From Erwinia_E haradaeae_A (GTDB lineage: Bacteria > Pseudomonadota > Gammaproteobacteria > Enterobacterales > Enterobacteriaceae): 64,000 nt of DNA. A model generated the notes under the pieces. It ran no database searches. It saw only the letters and a list, made by a program, of their open reading frames with translations, and was not told the DNA's origin. Location of the stretch: NCBI RefSeq assembly GCF_900698965.1, contig NZ_LR217725.1, positions 496,001 through 560,000 on the forward strand, written 5' to 3'. Shown here piece by piece: positions 48,371 through 58,424 of the stretch. The first letter of the stretch is position 1. The number at the start of each line of letters is the position of its first letter. A program made the position numbers and the translations under genes.

Positions 48371-48601
48371 GTGTATTAGGGTTATTAGATCTATGTTATT
48401 AATTATATGTTATGTATTTTGTATTATATATAATAAGCATAACTTTATAAAATACTTTATACATAACTTTATAAAAACGTTTCTATATTAAAGAATTAAA
48501 AGAGATATCAGAAATATGATATACAAATAAATAATAATTATATTTAATACGATAATTTTTACTTTTTACTATTGATTTATGTATTTGTTTATCATTTTGT
48601 A

Positions 48602-48619
48602 TATGTTATGCATAACATA
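48602..48619. repeat. 18-bp perfect palindrome
   Basis: TATGTTATGCATAACATA reads the same on both strands with no spacer. It is isolated in AT-rich gene-free DNA. Confidence 0.7.
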
Positions 48620-49043
48620 ATATGTGTTATATATACATTGTATTTCCCCGTTCTGCCCTATGACAGGATCATTTATATTCAATGTTAAATATTATTTGAA
48701 TTTTATGCTTTTATTCTCTTATCTCTTGCTGTATCCCTTATAGGGTAATTATTTTAATTATTTTGATTATTTTAATTTACTATACATATAGTGAATCTAT
48801 AAATATTTTTGCGGATATACAGAAACACATATTATATGACTTAATATTGTAAACGCCATTATAATGATTTAAAACAACCTGAGTTATGATAAAAAACTGT
48901 TATTAACAGGAGCATATCATACAACTTTTTTATTCTATCACTTATAAGAATAAAATTGCAAGGATTTTATATGATTAATTTCCCCTGGAAAATTTATTTA
49001 AAATACTTTACTGCCTGAATCGAATGTAGTTTCTTTTTATAAA

Positions 49044-49065
49044 GAATGTTTATATATAAACATTC
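49044..49065. repeat. 22-bp perfect palindrome
   Basis: Two 11-bp arms (GAATGTTTATA and its complement) with no spacer, 220 bp past the lipA stop in the direction of lipA transcription. The inverted repeat at 49068-49110 is immediately adjacent. Confidence 0.8.
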
Positions 49066-49067
49066 TA

Positions 49068-49110
49068 GTACTGTATATAAAATATATGATGTATATTTTA
49101 TATACAGTAC
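49068..49110. repeat. 19-bp inverted repeat, 5-nt loop
   Basis: Arms 49068-49086 (GTACTGTATATAAAATATA) and 49092-49110 are perfect complements around TGATG. Together with the adjacent palindrome it could form a double hairpin downstream of lipA. No T-run follows. Confidence 0.85.
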
Positions 49111-49285
49111 AGATTTGATCTATATTTTGATTGGCATCGACTGATAATACACTGACTGAACTGAGATGTATGCCATATACTACGGGTTCCTCCATGGTAA
49201 CTACTATTGCTGAATTAAAAAGTCATTGCGTGTAGTCTATCTCACGATTCTATATAATGATCTATAGTGGATGCTACTTGCAAAA

Positions 49286-50251
49286 TCAATTTATAGTAGT
49301 GTTATGTATATTCAATTCTTTTATTTGTATATCGGCATGGTAGGAGGATCTGACTAAGGGCCCACAAGAAACATGCGTAAACCCCATAGACATGGCTATT
49401 GTTTTCATGTCATTAAATGCAGATGGAGTGACGTATCTTTGCACTGGCAAGTGATGATGACTGGGCTGTAAGTATTGTCCAATAGTTAAAACGGTAACCC
49501 CATTATGCCTAAGATCATGCATAACTTCTTCTACCTCAGAGTTAGTTTCGCCTAACCCAACCATTAACCCAGATTTAGTGGGAATTTCTGGATGATATGT
49601 TTTAAACATTTTCAGTAATTGCAATGAATTTTTGTAATTTGCACCAGGACGTACCAGATGATAGAGTCGCGGAACATTTTCGAGATTATGATTAAATACA
49701 TTAGGGGGTGTTATACTGAGAATCTCAAGCGCGCGGTGCATGCATCTACGAAAGTCAGGGACTAGAATTTCGATTTTTATAGCTGGATTGGTTTTACGAA
49801 TAGCATTAATACAGTTCGAAAAATGTTGGGCACCTCCATCATGTAGGTCATCACGGTTTACTGACGTTATTACTACGTATCTCAAGTTCATGTCTTGAAG
49901 GCATTGTGCTATATTCACTGGCTCCTTAATATTTGGTTGCATAGGACGACCGTGCGTCACGTCACAAAATGGACAACGACGAGTACATATTGCACCTAAA
50001 ATCATAAAAGTAGCTGTACCGTTGCTGAAACATTCAGATAAATTAGGGCAAGAGGCTTCTTCACACACAGAGTACAGATTGTATTTACGCATGGTAGACT
50101 TTATACGCTGAACATGACCAAGGTCAGCCGGCAATTTAATTTTAATCCATTCTGGTTTACGTAAAATATTGATACGGTTGGTTGTATTAGTCTTTAGTGA
50201 CACTGTTTTTAACATATGAGCAGTGTTATATTTTAGGCTATGCTTGATCAT
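49286..50251 (-). CDS. lipA: Lipoyl synthase
   Basis: 321 aa, the E. coli length. A radical-SAM enzyme that inserts two sulfurs into octanoyl groups on lipoyl domains. The auxiliary cluster cysteines lie in CEEASCPNLSEC (about residues 68-79), the radical-SAM motif in CTRRCPFCD, and a C-terminal serine cluster ligand in GPLVRSSYHAD. The N-terminal about 30 residues diverge from E. coli. It works after LipB, which is encoded upstream on the same strand. Confidence 0.97.
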   Translation of the reverse strand: MIKHSLKYNTAHMLKTVSLKTNTTNRINILRKPEWIKIKLPADLGHVQRIKSTMRKYNLYSVCEEASCPNLSECFSNGTATFMILGAICTRRCPFCDVTHGRPMQPNIKEPVNIAQCLQDMNLRYVVITSVNRDDLHDGGAQHFSNCINAIRKTNPAIKIEILVPDFRRCMHRALEILSITPPNVFNHNLENVPRLYHLVRPGANYKNSLQLLKMFKTYHPEIPTKSGLMVGLGETNSEVEEVMHDLRHNGVTVLTIGQYLQPSHHHLPVQRYVTPSAFNDMKTIAMSMGFTHVSCGPLVRSSYHADIQIKELNIHNTTIN

Positions 50252-50825
50252 AAGGAATAGTCCACAATTAGTTAACTATATTATAGCTTTAGGTCTATCG
50301 TTTGAATAGTGGTAGAATAGAATTTTTTGTAAGAAAAATTCTCTTCAGTCTTCCGCATTAAGATAATAAACTTAACGTACATCATATTAGGCATATCAAT
50401 AAGAAATACTGACTGGGGTGTTAGAATATCTCTAATTTGGTTTTGAGTACACACATAACATACAATATATATGTACTAGGTCTCAATTGATACTGACTTA
50501 TCAAGATAGTGGTATGCTTTACTTTGAAAAATAATAGAAATAGTAATCATGGCTTCCTGCAAATATCAAGGGATATTACTCGTAATAGATAGTCATTTAT
50601 GCATGCACAGATATAGAATATATATGACGTATAACATGCTGTGCTTTATGAAAAGTACATAATTATTCCGCCATGATTAGCACAGTCGATTGAGGTAGAG
50701 TGCTTATGTGGTTTAAGATCGAAGTTGTTATAAAACAACACCATCTGTAGGAAAGATAGTTAATTTCATTATTACGATGCTCTGTTTTGTTTTGCAGTTC
50801 CTACTACATATAGGCAAAAAATATA
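50252..50825. other. Gene-free gap between lipB and lipA
   Basis: 574 bp. E. coli has a LysR-type gene (ybeF) here of about 950 bp. I see no remnant, so this may be its shrunken trace. Confidence 0.5.
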
Positions 50826-51518
50826 TCAAATATCATTTGAATCTAATGAATTATATTTAGGCAGAGCGCCACCTTTATCCCAGGTAATACTATTAATGCC
50901 TAGCTGATGCATAAAACTACGTATCAATATTGGTTGAACCTCTAACATAGTTATCTCAGGTTTTTTCTGTTTTAACTGTGTCATCTCAAGTAAAGGGTCC
51001 CCACAGGGGTCAATATAGAGAAAAGGAGTTAAATCCATATTAATGTTAAAAGCTAAACCATGATATGAGCAACTATTGCGTATACGTAATCCAAGTGAGC
51101 ATATTTTTTTTCCATCTATATATACACCTGGTGCACCAGGTCTTATATATGCATGTACAGCAAATACCGCCAAAGTCTCGATTACTGTTTGTTCGAGGGC
51201 GACTACTAATTGATGAACTCCAATGCGCCGTCGCTTTAGATTTATCATTACATATAACATTTGTTGACCTGGACCGTGGTAAGTAATCTTCCCACCTCGA
51301 TCACTCTTCATAAGGGGAATGTCTTTAGGTAATAAGAGGTGTGTTTTCTTGCCTGTCTGGCCTTGTGTAAATACTGGAAAGTGCTCTACTAGCCAGATTT
51401 CATCTGGTGTCATATGATTTCTCTGATGGGTAAATTGCTGCATAGCGTCTACAACAGATACCCAGGTATGTAAACCCAGTGCTCGAATAATAAGCGTGTC
51501 TGGAGATAAAATATGCAT
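50826..51518 (-). CDS. lipB: Octanoyl-(acyl carrier protein):protein N-octanoyltransferase
   Basis: 230 aa (E. coli 213, extra residues mainly at the C-terminus). Transfers octanoate from ACP to lipoyl domains. Conserved: WLVEHFPVFTQGQ, the RGGKITYHGPGQ motif with its His (about residues 74-85), KKICSLGLRIR with the conserved Lys, and the catalytic Cys in YIDPCGDP. AGGA sits almost directly before the ATG, an unusually tight spacing. Upstream partner ybeD is 121 bp away. Confidence 0.96.
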   Translation of the reverse strand: MHILSPDTLIIRALGLHTWVSVVDAMQQFTHQRNHMTPDEIWLVEHFPVFTQGQTGKKTHLLLPKDIPLMKSDRGGKITYHGPGQQMLYVMINLKRRRIGVHQLVVALEQTVIETLAVFAVHAYIRPGAPGVYIDGKKICSLGLRIRNSCSYHGLAFNINMDLTPFLYIDPCGDPLLEMTQLKQKKPEITMLEVQPILIRSFMHQLGINSITWDKGGALPKYNSLDSNDI

Positions 51519-51639
51519 TCCTATACCACATGCCGCACTAGATATTCTTATCTTAAATAAATGTTATTGCCATAAGATATATACTGATTATAGCTTCCAA
51601 GGGAAAATCTATTAACAGAGATACTTCATAAATCAGTAA

Positions 51640-51903
51640 TTATAAGACCATGTAAACTTTGTCAATACTACCTAATATATCATATAGCGCTTCCACCTGC
51701 TGAATGTGAGTTGCAGTAATGGTGATAGAGATTGAGGAATATTTTCCTTTTCCACTAGTTTTCAGTACTGGATTGTATTCACCAGGAATATAAAGTTGCA
51801 CTATTTTAACTATTTTTTCGACTAAGCCAGGGCTTGATATAGCTATAATTTTATAAGTAAATAATGTAGGAAACTTAAGAAATTTTTTAAGATTACTTTT
51901 CAT
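51640..51903 (-). CDS. ybeD: YbeD/DUF493 family small protein
   Basis: 87 aa, the E. coli length. A small ferredoxin-like alpha-beta protein of unknown biochemical role, resembling regulatory ACT-type folds and conserved next to lipB. The segments LLKFPTLFTYKI-like start (LKFPTLFTYKIIA), VVQ-type middle and IQQVEALYDILGSIDKVYMVL end match the family. dacA, upstream in E. coli, is missing. Confidence 0.9.
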   Translation of the reverse strand: MKSNLKKFLKFPTLFTYKIIAISSPGLVEKIVKIVQLYIPGEYNPVLKTSGKGKYSSISITITATHIQQVEALYDILGSIDKVYMVL

Positions 51904-52989
51904 TGATACTCCAATGCTATCAGGTTAAGGATCCTAAATCAGTACTGTATTACTTACATTGTGAAAAATAGATTATTTTATTAGATATATTAGGAGTGAT
52001 TAGAGTAATCTGTGTAGGTCTGATCATATGATACCGTGAGTGAGTAATAAATAATTTTATTAAATTATAGCTAATAACCTGCTCGTACTTGATTAAAGCG
52101 CACCACTATATCAGTCGTTAAATATCCAGTGAATCGATATCAGTTACTTTGAGCGTGTCATGTTCTATATGTATTATTTACATATTTTATGTGCAATTAT
52201 AACAATATATCTTATCAAGTGTATTAATCTATGATTGTTTCAGAATAACGTAGCATGAAGTAATAAAGTAATGTATGTATCTGATAATCATTTAGTATAA
52301 TATTAGTATAAAGTATTCTCGACAAGTTTATCGAGATCTGAAAAATCTACCCTGTTACATTTAGATTTAACAATCTATACTTTTGTATTTAGTAAGTAAC
52401 CTGTATCTTTATACTAATTTTACTAATTTTACTAATTTCGGCTATAGTATCATTAATGCTTTCGCTCAAAGAAGGTACAGTATATGATACTGATCAGCTC
52501 ATAAAGACAATAGAGAGCATAGACTTTATAATATATATAGAATCATTTAATATTATTTTGCGGTCTGTGGGTAATGCGTATGCTTTTGCTGGTTTTGATG
52601 TTGGAATAAGAAGTATTTGTGACATAATTTAAAGAAACCATAGAGGTAGAAGCGCTTCTTTTCAGGACATGTCAAAATTGATTATATCATTACATCATAT
52701 GATCCATGTTATTTAAAAGTATAAACACACTATTTTGAAAAAACCGTATTGAGCGCTAGTGTATTACCAAAAGATTACTATCTAAAACATTATGCTTTTT
52801 ATGAATTTTAACTATATACCAGCTTCCAGTATTAGTACCCTTACTAATCATACTCGCACTGACCAGTGCTACGGACTACTATAAGTCTAATATCTTATCT
52901 AGAGTTCAGAAGTATTATTTCAATATCTGACAAGATGTATGCAAACAACTCTTGCATGACTTAAAACCTGTTATGATAACCTAGAAACA
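51904..52989. other. Gene-free region between glnS and ybeD
   Basis: 1.09 kb. dacA and rlpA, upstream of ybeD in E. coli, are not recognisable. A short direct repeat of TACTAATTT/TTACTAATT units occurs near 52418-52440. Nothing else is supported. Confidence 0.6.
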
Positions 52990-54657
52990 TTATGCGTCAA
53001 TTTTTGGCCAAGCATTACGCAAACCAACAATACGATTAAATACTAAATGAGTTACAACGGAGTGTGTATTATCAGTACAAAAATACCCTTCTCGTTCAAA
53101 TTGGTAAGGAAAGGAGGCTTTTGCACATCGCATGCTGGGTTCAATAAAGCCCTTTTTAATAACTAGTGAGTTTGGGTTTAATTCTTTGATAAAATCTTCT
53201 GTTGCTAACGGATTAGGTGAATTAAATAGCCTATCATATAGACGGAATTCTGCAGCAAGAGCATATTTTGCTGACACCCAATGAATCACTCCTTTGATCT
53301 TACGACTATCACTTGGATTTTTCTTCATAGTGCTCATATCACAGGAGCAATACAAGACAATAATATTACCTTGGGCATCCCTTTCTACGCCTTCTGCTTT
53401 AATCACATAAGCATAACGTAAACGCACCTCTTGTCCTAAAATTAGGCGTTTAAAATCTTTATTTTTCTCTTCTTGGAAATCAGCACCATCAATATAAAGT
53501 TCTCTGGTAAACGGAACTACACGTGTTCCACGCTCATGTTTTTGAGGGTAATATGGTATATTGAGCATTTCTTCATAATGCAGTGGAAGATTTCTAATAA
53601 GCACTTTAATTGGATTAATAACAGCCATTACTCTTGGTGCATTAGTATTTAAATCGTCACGAATACAGCTTTCGAGCATTTCCATATTAATCATGTTTTC
53701 TTGTTTTGTAACGCCAATACGACGGCAAAATTCGCGTATAGATGCTGCTGTGTAACCTCTGCGACGCATACCGGAAATAGTAAGCATTCTTGGATCATCC
53801 CATCCTTCTACAATATTTTCAGTCACTAGACGATTTAGATGTCTTTTAGACATGATGGCATATTTAAGATTGAGGCGTGAAAACTCATACTGTCGCGGAT
53901 GCACGGTAATACTAATATTATTCAAAATCCAGTCATATAGACGACGATTATCTTGAAACTCTAGAGTACATAGTGAATGGGTAATTCCTTCAAGTGCATC
54001 AGAAATACAGTGGGCAAAATCATACATTGGATATATACACCACTTTCTTCCGGTTTGGTGATGTTCTTTAAATTTTATACGATAAAGTACTGGGTCACGT
54101 AGAATAATAAAGTTGGACGTCATATCAATTTTAGCACGTAAACAGGCGGCACTTTCAGCGATTTCACCATTACGCATTTTAGAAAATAATTTTAAATTAT
54201 CACATATACTACGATTACGATATGGGCTATTTTTCCCCGGTGAAGTTAAGGTTCCCCGATGCTCACGAATTAAAGTAGGTGATAATTCATCAACATATGC
54301 TAATCCTTTCTGAATGAGCTCAATAGCATATTGATATTGCTTTTCAAAATAATCCGAAGCATACCGGACTTTGCCATTCCACTGAAATCCTAACCAAGTT
54401 ATGTCACGCTTAATAGATTCAATAAATTCTAAATTTTCTTTTGCCGGATTGGTATCATCAAAGCGTAGGTGACATTCCCCCTGGTAGTCCTGAGCTATGC
54501 TAAAATTTAAACAAATAGATTTTGCATGACCAATATGCAAATAACCATTAGGCTCTGGTGGAAAGCGAGTACGCACCATTTTATGTATGCCCTGTGCTAG
54601 ATCTTTATTAATAATTTGACGGATAAAGTTAGTTGGGTAGCCTGAGATCTTACTCAT
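52990..54657 (-). CDS. glnS: Glutaminyl-tRNA synthetase
   Basis: 555 aa (E. coli 554). A class I synthetase charging the two tRNA-Gln species encoded at 45.6-45.9 kb. HIGH motif is HIGHAKS in PEPNGYLHIGHAKSICLNF (about residues 35-53). KMSKS equivalent is IMSKR. The C-terminal beta-barrels that read the anticodon are complete. GAGGATATTAAA gives a good ribosome binding site. It starts MSKISGYPTNFIRQII, aligned with E. coli. Confidence 0.97.
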   Translation of the reverse strand: MSKISGYPTNFIRQIINKDLAQGIHKMVRTRFPPEPNGYLHIGHAKSICLNFSIAQDYQGECHLRFDDTNPAKENLEFIESIKRDITWLGFQWNGKVRYASDYFEKQYQYAIELIQKGLAYVDELSPTLIREHRGTLTSPGKNSPYRNRSICDNLKLFSKMRNGEIAESAACLRAKIDMTSNFIILRDPVLYRIKFKEHHQTGRKWCIYPMYDFAHCISDALEGITHSLCTLEFQDNRRLYDWILNNISITVHPRQYEFSRLNLKYAIMSKRHLNRLVTENIVEGWDDPRMLTISGMRRRGYTAASIREFCRRIGVTKQENMINMEMLESCIRDDLNTNAPRVMAVINPIKVLIRNLPLHYEEMLNIPYYPQKHERGTRVVPFTRELYIDGADFQEEKNKDFKRLILGQEVRLRYAYVIKAEGVERDAQGNIIVLYCSCDMSTMKKNPSDSRKIKGVIHWVSAKYALAAEFRLYDRLFNSPNPLATEDFIKELNPNSLVIKKGFIEPSMRCAKASFPYQFEREGYFCTDNTHSVVTHLVFNRIVGLRNAWPKIDA

Positions 54658-54878
54658 TTTAATATCCTCAGTAAAACTGATAAAACTTTATTTGAAACAT
54701 ATTCAAAGCATAGTAGTTACAGTTACAGTTAGTATTCATGTATTAAAGATTACTGATTACTATATCAGTAATAGTGAGCATTAAGCTTAATTATCGCACT
54801 TATTGAAATATAGCATTAAGAGATTCTCTTAATAGAAAACCTGCTGTAAATTGTGTAGATATTTTTATTCTATAGGGG

Positions 54879-57800
54879 TCAGAGCTGATCTATGGAGGTA
54901 ATAAAATCTGAATTTAGGAAAGTATTGTAGATGGTGTTATCATTGTCTGACTTATTGACACCACGTAAAAAAAGATAAATCACTCCACCAAAGTGCTTCT
55001 GATAATGGTAATCTACCAAACGATGACGTAAGTATCGATGTAGCGCCAAGGTGTATAATTGGTATTGTAAATCATAACGGTGCTCCCGCATTGCTTGAGT
55101 TATCCTGTTCTTGGTATAATCGCTGATACTCTCACCGAACCAATGAGATTTGTAGTCTAATAGATAATATTTACCTTCCCAAAAAAATACTAAATCAATT
55201 GAACCTTCCAGCATACCTTCAATCTGTTCAAATCTAAGTGGAGGGCAGCTTGCCGATAACGGATCGTGTGTCATAATCCTATTGAGTCTTTCTGTTGTAA
55301 GTGGTTGCGAAAACAGTAAACAAAATTTTAGTTCCACCTGTCTGTCCTTCATGGGTATATTATATAAACTCACACCGGTTTCATTTAAAGTAGCATGAAG
55401 AATATTCTGAATCCATCCATGTATTACTGGCACCCACTCCTGGCTTAACCCATAATGAAGAATTTGTCTCTCTAACCAAGTAATGCTCAATGGTGCACAA
55501 AAATCTATACTTGATAGCAATTTATGAAGGAAGACTCCTGATTTAGCGCCCCTTGGAAAAGTATGTTGGGTGTATTGTTCACACTCGAGTATCTTACTCT
55601 TAGTGTTTGATTTGTTTACAGCTGAATGAATACTAAGGTTCTTGAGCAATAATTTATCTATATTACTAATACTAGTAGTTTTGCCTTTCTGCAGCAGATC
55701 TGAATAACTTGTAATTTTCCAATTATCTTTTACAGGGGGTGCTAGCGTTTGATGATTGAAGTTTTGGACGTCGATAGCATGATTATCAATATTCTGCCAT
55801 AACTTTCCCTTGTGTCCTAATGAAATAGTAACAGTAGTTGTTTCCGTATTGAACGCCTGAAGTGCAGATTGCAAACTACTAGCGTCCATCACCTGCCCCT
55901 TCTGGATCAAATAACCCAATGCACTACGATGCCAATGGCTTTTGCTAGGTTGTTTACGTGAGCCTATAAAGAGTGGCGCAATACCAACACTACAGTGAAA
56001 TATAGCGCGTGTAAGCGCTACATATAATAAACGTAGATCTTCCGATAACCGTTCCTGATCAGCAAAGATCATATTGTGAGTGTTTTTCTGTAAGTCAAGC
56101 ACGGTAGTAAAAGTTTGATGATCATAATACACAGCATCCTGTGCTTCGCGAAAGGTAGAAAAAAATGGTATCCACACTAACGGATATTGTAATCCTTTAG
56201 ATTTATGGATTGTGATAATTTTTACTAAATTATCACTACTCTCCGGGCGAATGCGTTGGCTAGGGATATTACCATCCGGTTTCTGAATCCTTGTGGTTAG
56301 CCAGCGTATCAAAACTTGTTCATTTATACAGCCCAAAGAGGCTTCCTGTAACACTTCACCTAAATGTATTAGATTAGTTAAGCGACGTGTGTTATTAACA
56401 GACTCTAATAGGTTCTCAGAAATTTTCTCCTGTTGTATTAGCTTACGAAGCATAGATAATACCCCGTGTTTTTTCCAGCACTTGTGATAATCAATGAGTC
56501 TCTTCACTAAAGAATTCCAAGCTGCTTCCTGGTTTTGAATCGAACAACGAGTTTCTGAATCTATGTCTAAAAGACTTGTTGCTAAATCACTTAGTAAAAT
56601 GGATTTCTTATCTGGTTTGAATATTGCCTGCAAAAGATATAGCATCTCTTGTGCTTCTAATGTAGAAAATATGCTATCTCGATTAGAAAGATATACTGAT
56701 GGAATATTTAGTCTATATAGAGCTCGCCTCATTATTTCTGCTTCACTGCGACTGCGTACCAATATGGTAATATCTGAGGCTCTCACGGACTGTTGATTAT
56801 CGATGTAACCTAAGAAAGCTTTACGATGTTTACTTGCATGCAACCAATGGCTAATTTCTGCAGCGCACTGTTGTGCCATAAATTCTTGATAATCACTGGC
56901 ATTGATAGTATTACCTGGTTGTAGCCAAAATTTTATAGCAGGTTGTATCTTAGAGTTTAAACTAAAATGTAAATTATCATTAGGTGTAGCCGATTTAACA
57001 TGCGTAAATGGTATTTCGCTAAAAACAAAAGGATTCTCATGATTTAAAAATAAAAGGTTAACAGCATTAACCATGTCTTTAGATGAGCGCCAATTTGTCT
57101 CTAATGTATAACGCGTCCTAATTTCAGAGCGTGCACGCATATAGGTAAATACATCCGCGCCGCGAAACGCATAAATTGCTTGTTTGGGGTCTCCTATTAA
57201 TAATAGCGCGCTATAAGATGTGTTATGATATATAGCATGAAAAATACGATATTGCTGTATATCAGTATCCTGAAATTCATCGATTAATGCTACTGGGTAA
57301 TGCTTTTGAATAGCTTTGGCTAATATTGTACCATTTGGTTTGTGTAATGACGAATGCAGTAGAGTTAAAAGATCATGAAATCCGATTTTTGCACGTAAAG
57401 ATTTTTCTTTTTTGATAGAGCATCGAATCTGCTTCAGCGCTAAGGTTATAAGATAACCACGCAGGGAGACGGGATTTGAAAGAAAGGTGTCGATCTGCTG
57501 AAAGATAGGATGATTCAGTTGCTCCATCTGTGCACTGTTATTCAGTAATTCTCTTTGACTAAAATTTGCTAGATATTTCACTATAAAGTAGTCTACTGTC
57601 TCAGTATTTGCCCACTTTGTGATACTATCTAACCAATATGGCAGATTTTTTCTATTATAACTGCGGCGATTAATGCTAGATTTCTCAAGTAATTCCTGTA
57701 TGTTTGGTGCGCTTAACCACGCCTGTTTAATATGTTTAATACGTTCTATGATTTTAGAATGCTGCTGTTCGATACTTTCATGAATGTCATGGGTTGTTTT

Positions 57801-58424
57801 TAGCAGAATCTCCTCCCTGTATAGCCATGGTGATAATGTTTCTAGTAACTGTTCTGGCCCAACCCAAAGCTGTCGTACAATACGAGCAATTTGGTGGGGT
57901 AATGGATAGCAATATCTTCTCCAGAAATCGAATGTTGCTTGACGTTGTAGTGAGGTTTCATCTATAAGCAATTCTTGCTTAAAAAGCACACCAGACTCAA
58001 AAGTTTTCATATGTAAGATGCGTTGACAGAACCCGTGTATAGTAAAAATAGCTGCTGCATGCATGTGACGCTCAGCTATTAATAGATTTGAGATAGCTTG
58101 AGGTAAATCTGTTATCTTGGAGATTAACTGTGCTAGGACTGGATTGGAGGTGTGTCTGCGCATACAAGCAATACGTAATTCATGTATATTACTACGAATC
58201 CGTGTACGTAGCTCAGCTGTAGAAGCTTCAGTAAAAGTTACTACTAAAATTTCCTCAACTGACAACCGTCGTATAAAATCTGACTGTTGTCCTAAACCTA
58301 GTAGCAGACGTAAATAGATCAAGCCAATTGTAAAAGTTTTGCCAGTCCCTGCGGAAGCCTCAATGATTATTTCACCTTTCAAAGGTAATGTTAGAGGTTG
58401 CAATTTAGCACAAACTTTCTGCAT
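54879..58424 (-). CDS. recB: Exodeoxyribonuclease V beta subunit RecB
   Basis: 1181 aa from ATG 58424 (E. coli 1180). AGGA lies 9 nt upstream; an in-frame TTG at 58433 is less likely. RecB is the 3'-5' helicase and nuclease of RecBCD in double-strand break repair. Walker A is EASAGTGKT (Lys29 as in E. coli). SF1 helicase motifs follow: ALIDEFQDTD, LLIGDPKQAIYAFRG, ETNWRSS, TIHKSKGLQYPLVW and LRLLYVALTRA. The C-terminal nuclease keeps GSIDLVFFWEGKYYLLDYKSHW with the catalytic Asp, Asp and Lys. recD and ptrA/recC, its E. coli neighbours, are not adjacent; glnS follows after 221 bp. Confidence 0.97.
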   Translation of the reverse strand: MQKVCAKLQPLTLPLKGEIIIEASAGTGKTFTIGLIYLRLLLGLGQQSDFIRRLSVEEILVVTFTEASTAELRTRIRSNIHELRIACMRRHTSNPVLAQLISKITDLPQAISNLLIAERHMHAAAIFTIHGFCQRILHMKTFESGVLFKQELLIDETSLQRQATFDFWRRYCYPLPHQIARIVRQLWVGPEQLLETLSPWLYREEILLKTTHDIHESIEQQHSKIIERIKHIKQAWLSAPNIQELLEKSSINRRSYNRKNLPYWLDSITKWANTETVDYFIVKYLANFSQRELLNNSAQMEQLNHPIFQQIDTFLSNPVSLRGYLITLALKQIRCSIKKEKSLRAKIGFHDLLTLLHSSLHKPNGTILAKAIQKHYPVALIDEFQDTDIQQYRIFHAIYHNTSYSALLLIGDPKQAIYAFRGADVFTYMRARSEIRTRYTLETNWRSSKDMVNAVNLLFLNHENPFVFSEIPFTHVKSATPNDNLHFSLNSKIQPAIKFWLQPGNTINASDYQEFMAQQCAAEISHWLHASKHRKAFLGYIDNQQSVRASDITILVRSRSEAEIMRRALYRLNIPSVYLSNRDSIFSTLEAQEMLYLLQAIFKPDKKSILLSDLATSLLDIDSETRCSIQNQEAAWNSLVKRLIDYHKCWKKHGVLSMLRKLIQQEKISENLLESVNNTRRLTNLIHLGEVLQEASLGCINEQVLIRWLTTRIQKPDGNIPSQRIRPESSDNLVKIITIHKSKGLQYPLVWIPFFSTFREAQDAVYYDHQTFTTVLDLQKNTHNMIFADQERLSEDLRLLYVALTRAIFHCSVGIAPLFIGSRKQPSKSHWHRSALGYLIQKGQVMDASSLQSALQAFNTETTTVTISLGHKGKLWQNIDNHAIDVQNFNHQTLAPPVKDNWKITSYSDLLQKGKTTSISNIDKLLLKNLSIHSAVNKSNTKSKILECEQYTQHTFPRGAKSGVFLHKLLSSIDFCAPLSITWLERQILHYGLSQEWVPVIHGWIQNILHATLNETGVSLYNIPMKDRQVELKFCLLFSQPLTTERLNRIMTHDPLSASCPPLRFEQIEGMLEGSIDLVFFWEGKYYLLDYKSHWFGESISDYTKNRITQAMREHRYDLQYQLYTLALHRYLRHRLVDYHYQKHFGGVIYLFLRGVNKSDNDNTIYNTFLNSDFITSIDQL

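Larger units (their letters stand above)
47573..49285. other. AT-rich gene-free island between rimI and lipA
   Basis: 1.7 kb. holD, upstream of rimI in E. coli, is not recognisable. The stretch is visibly more AT-rich than most other gaps, especially 48.3-49.1 kb. It carries a 3 x 31-bp array, an 18-bp duplication and several perfect palindromes, listed separately. Confidence 0.6.
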
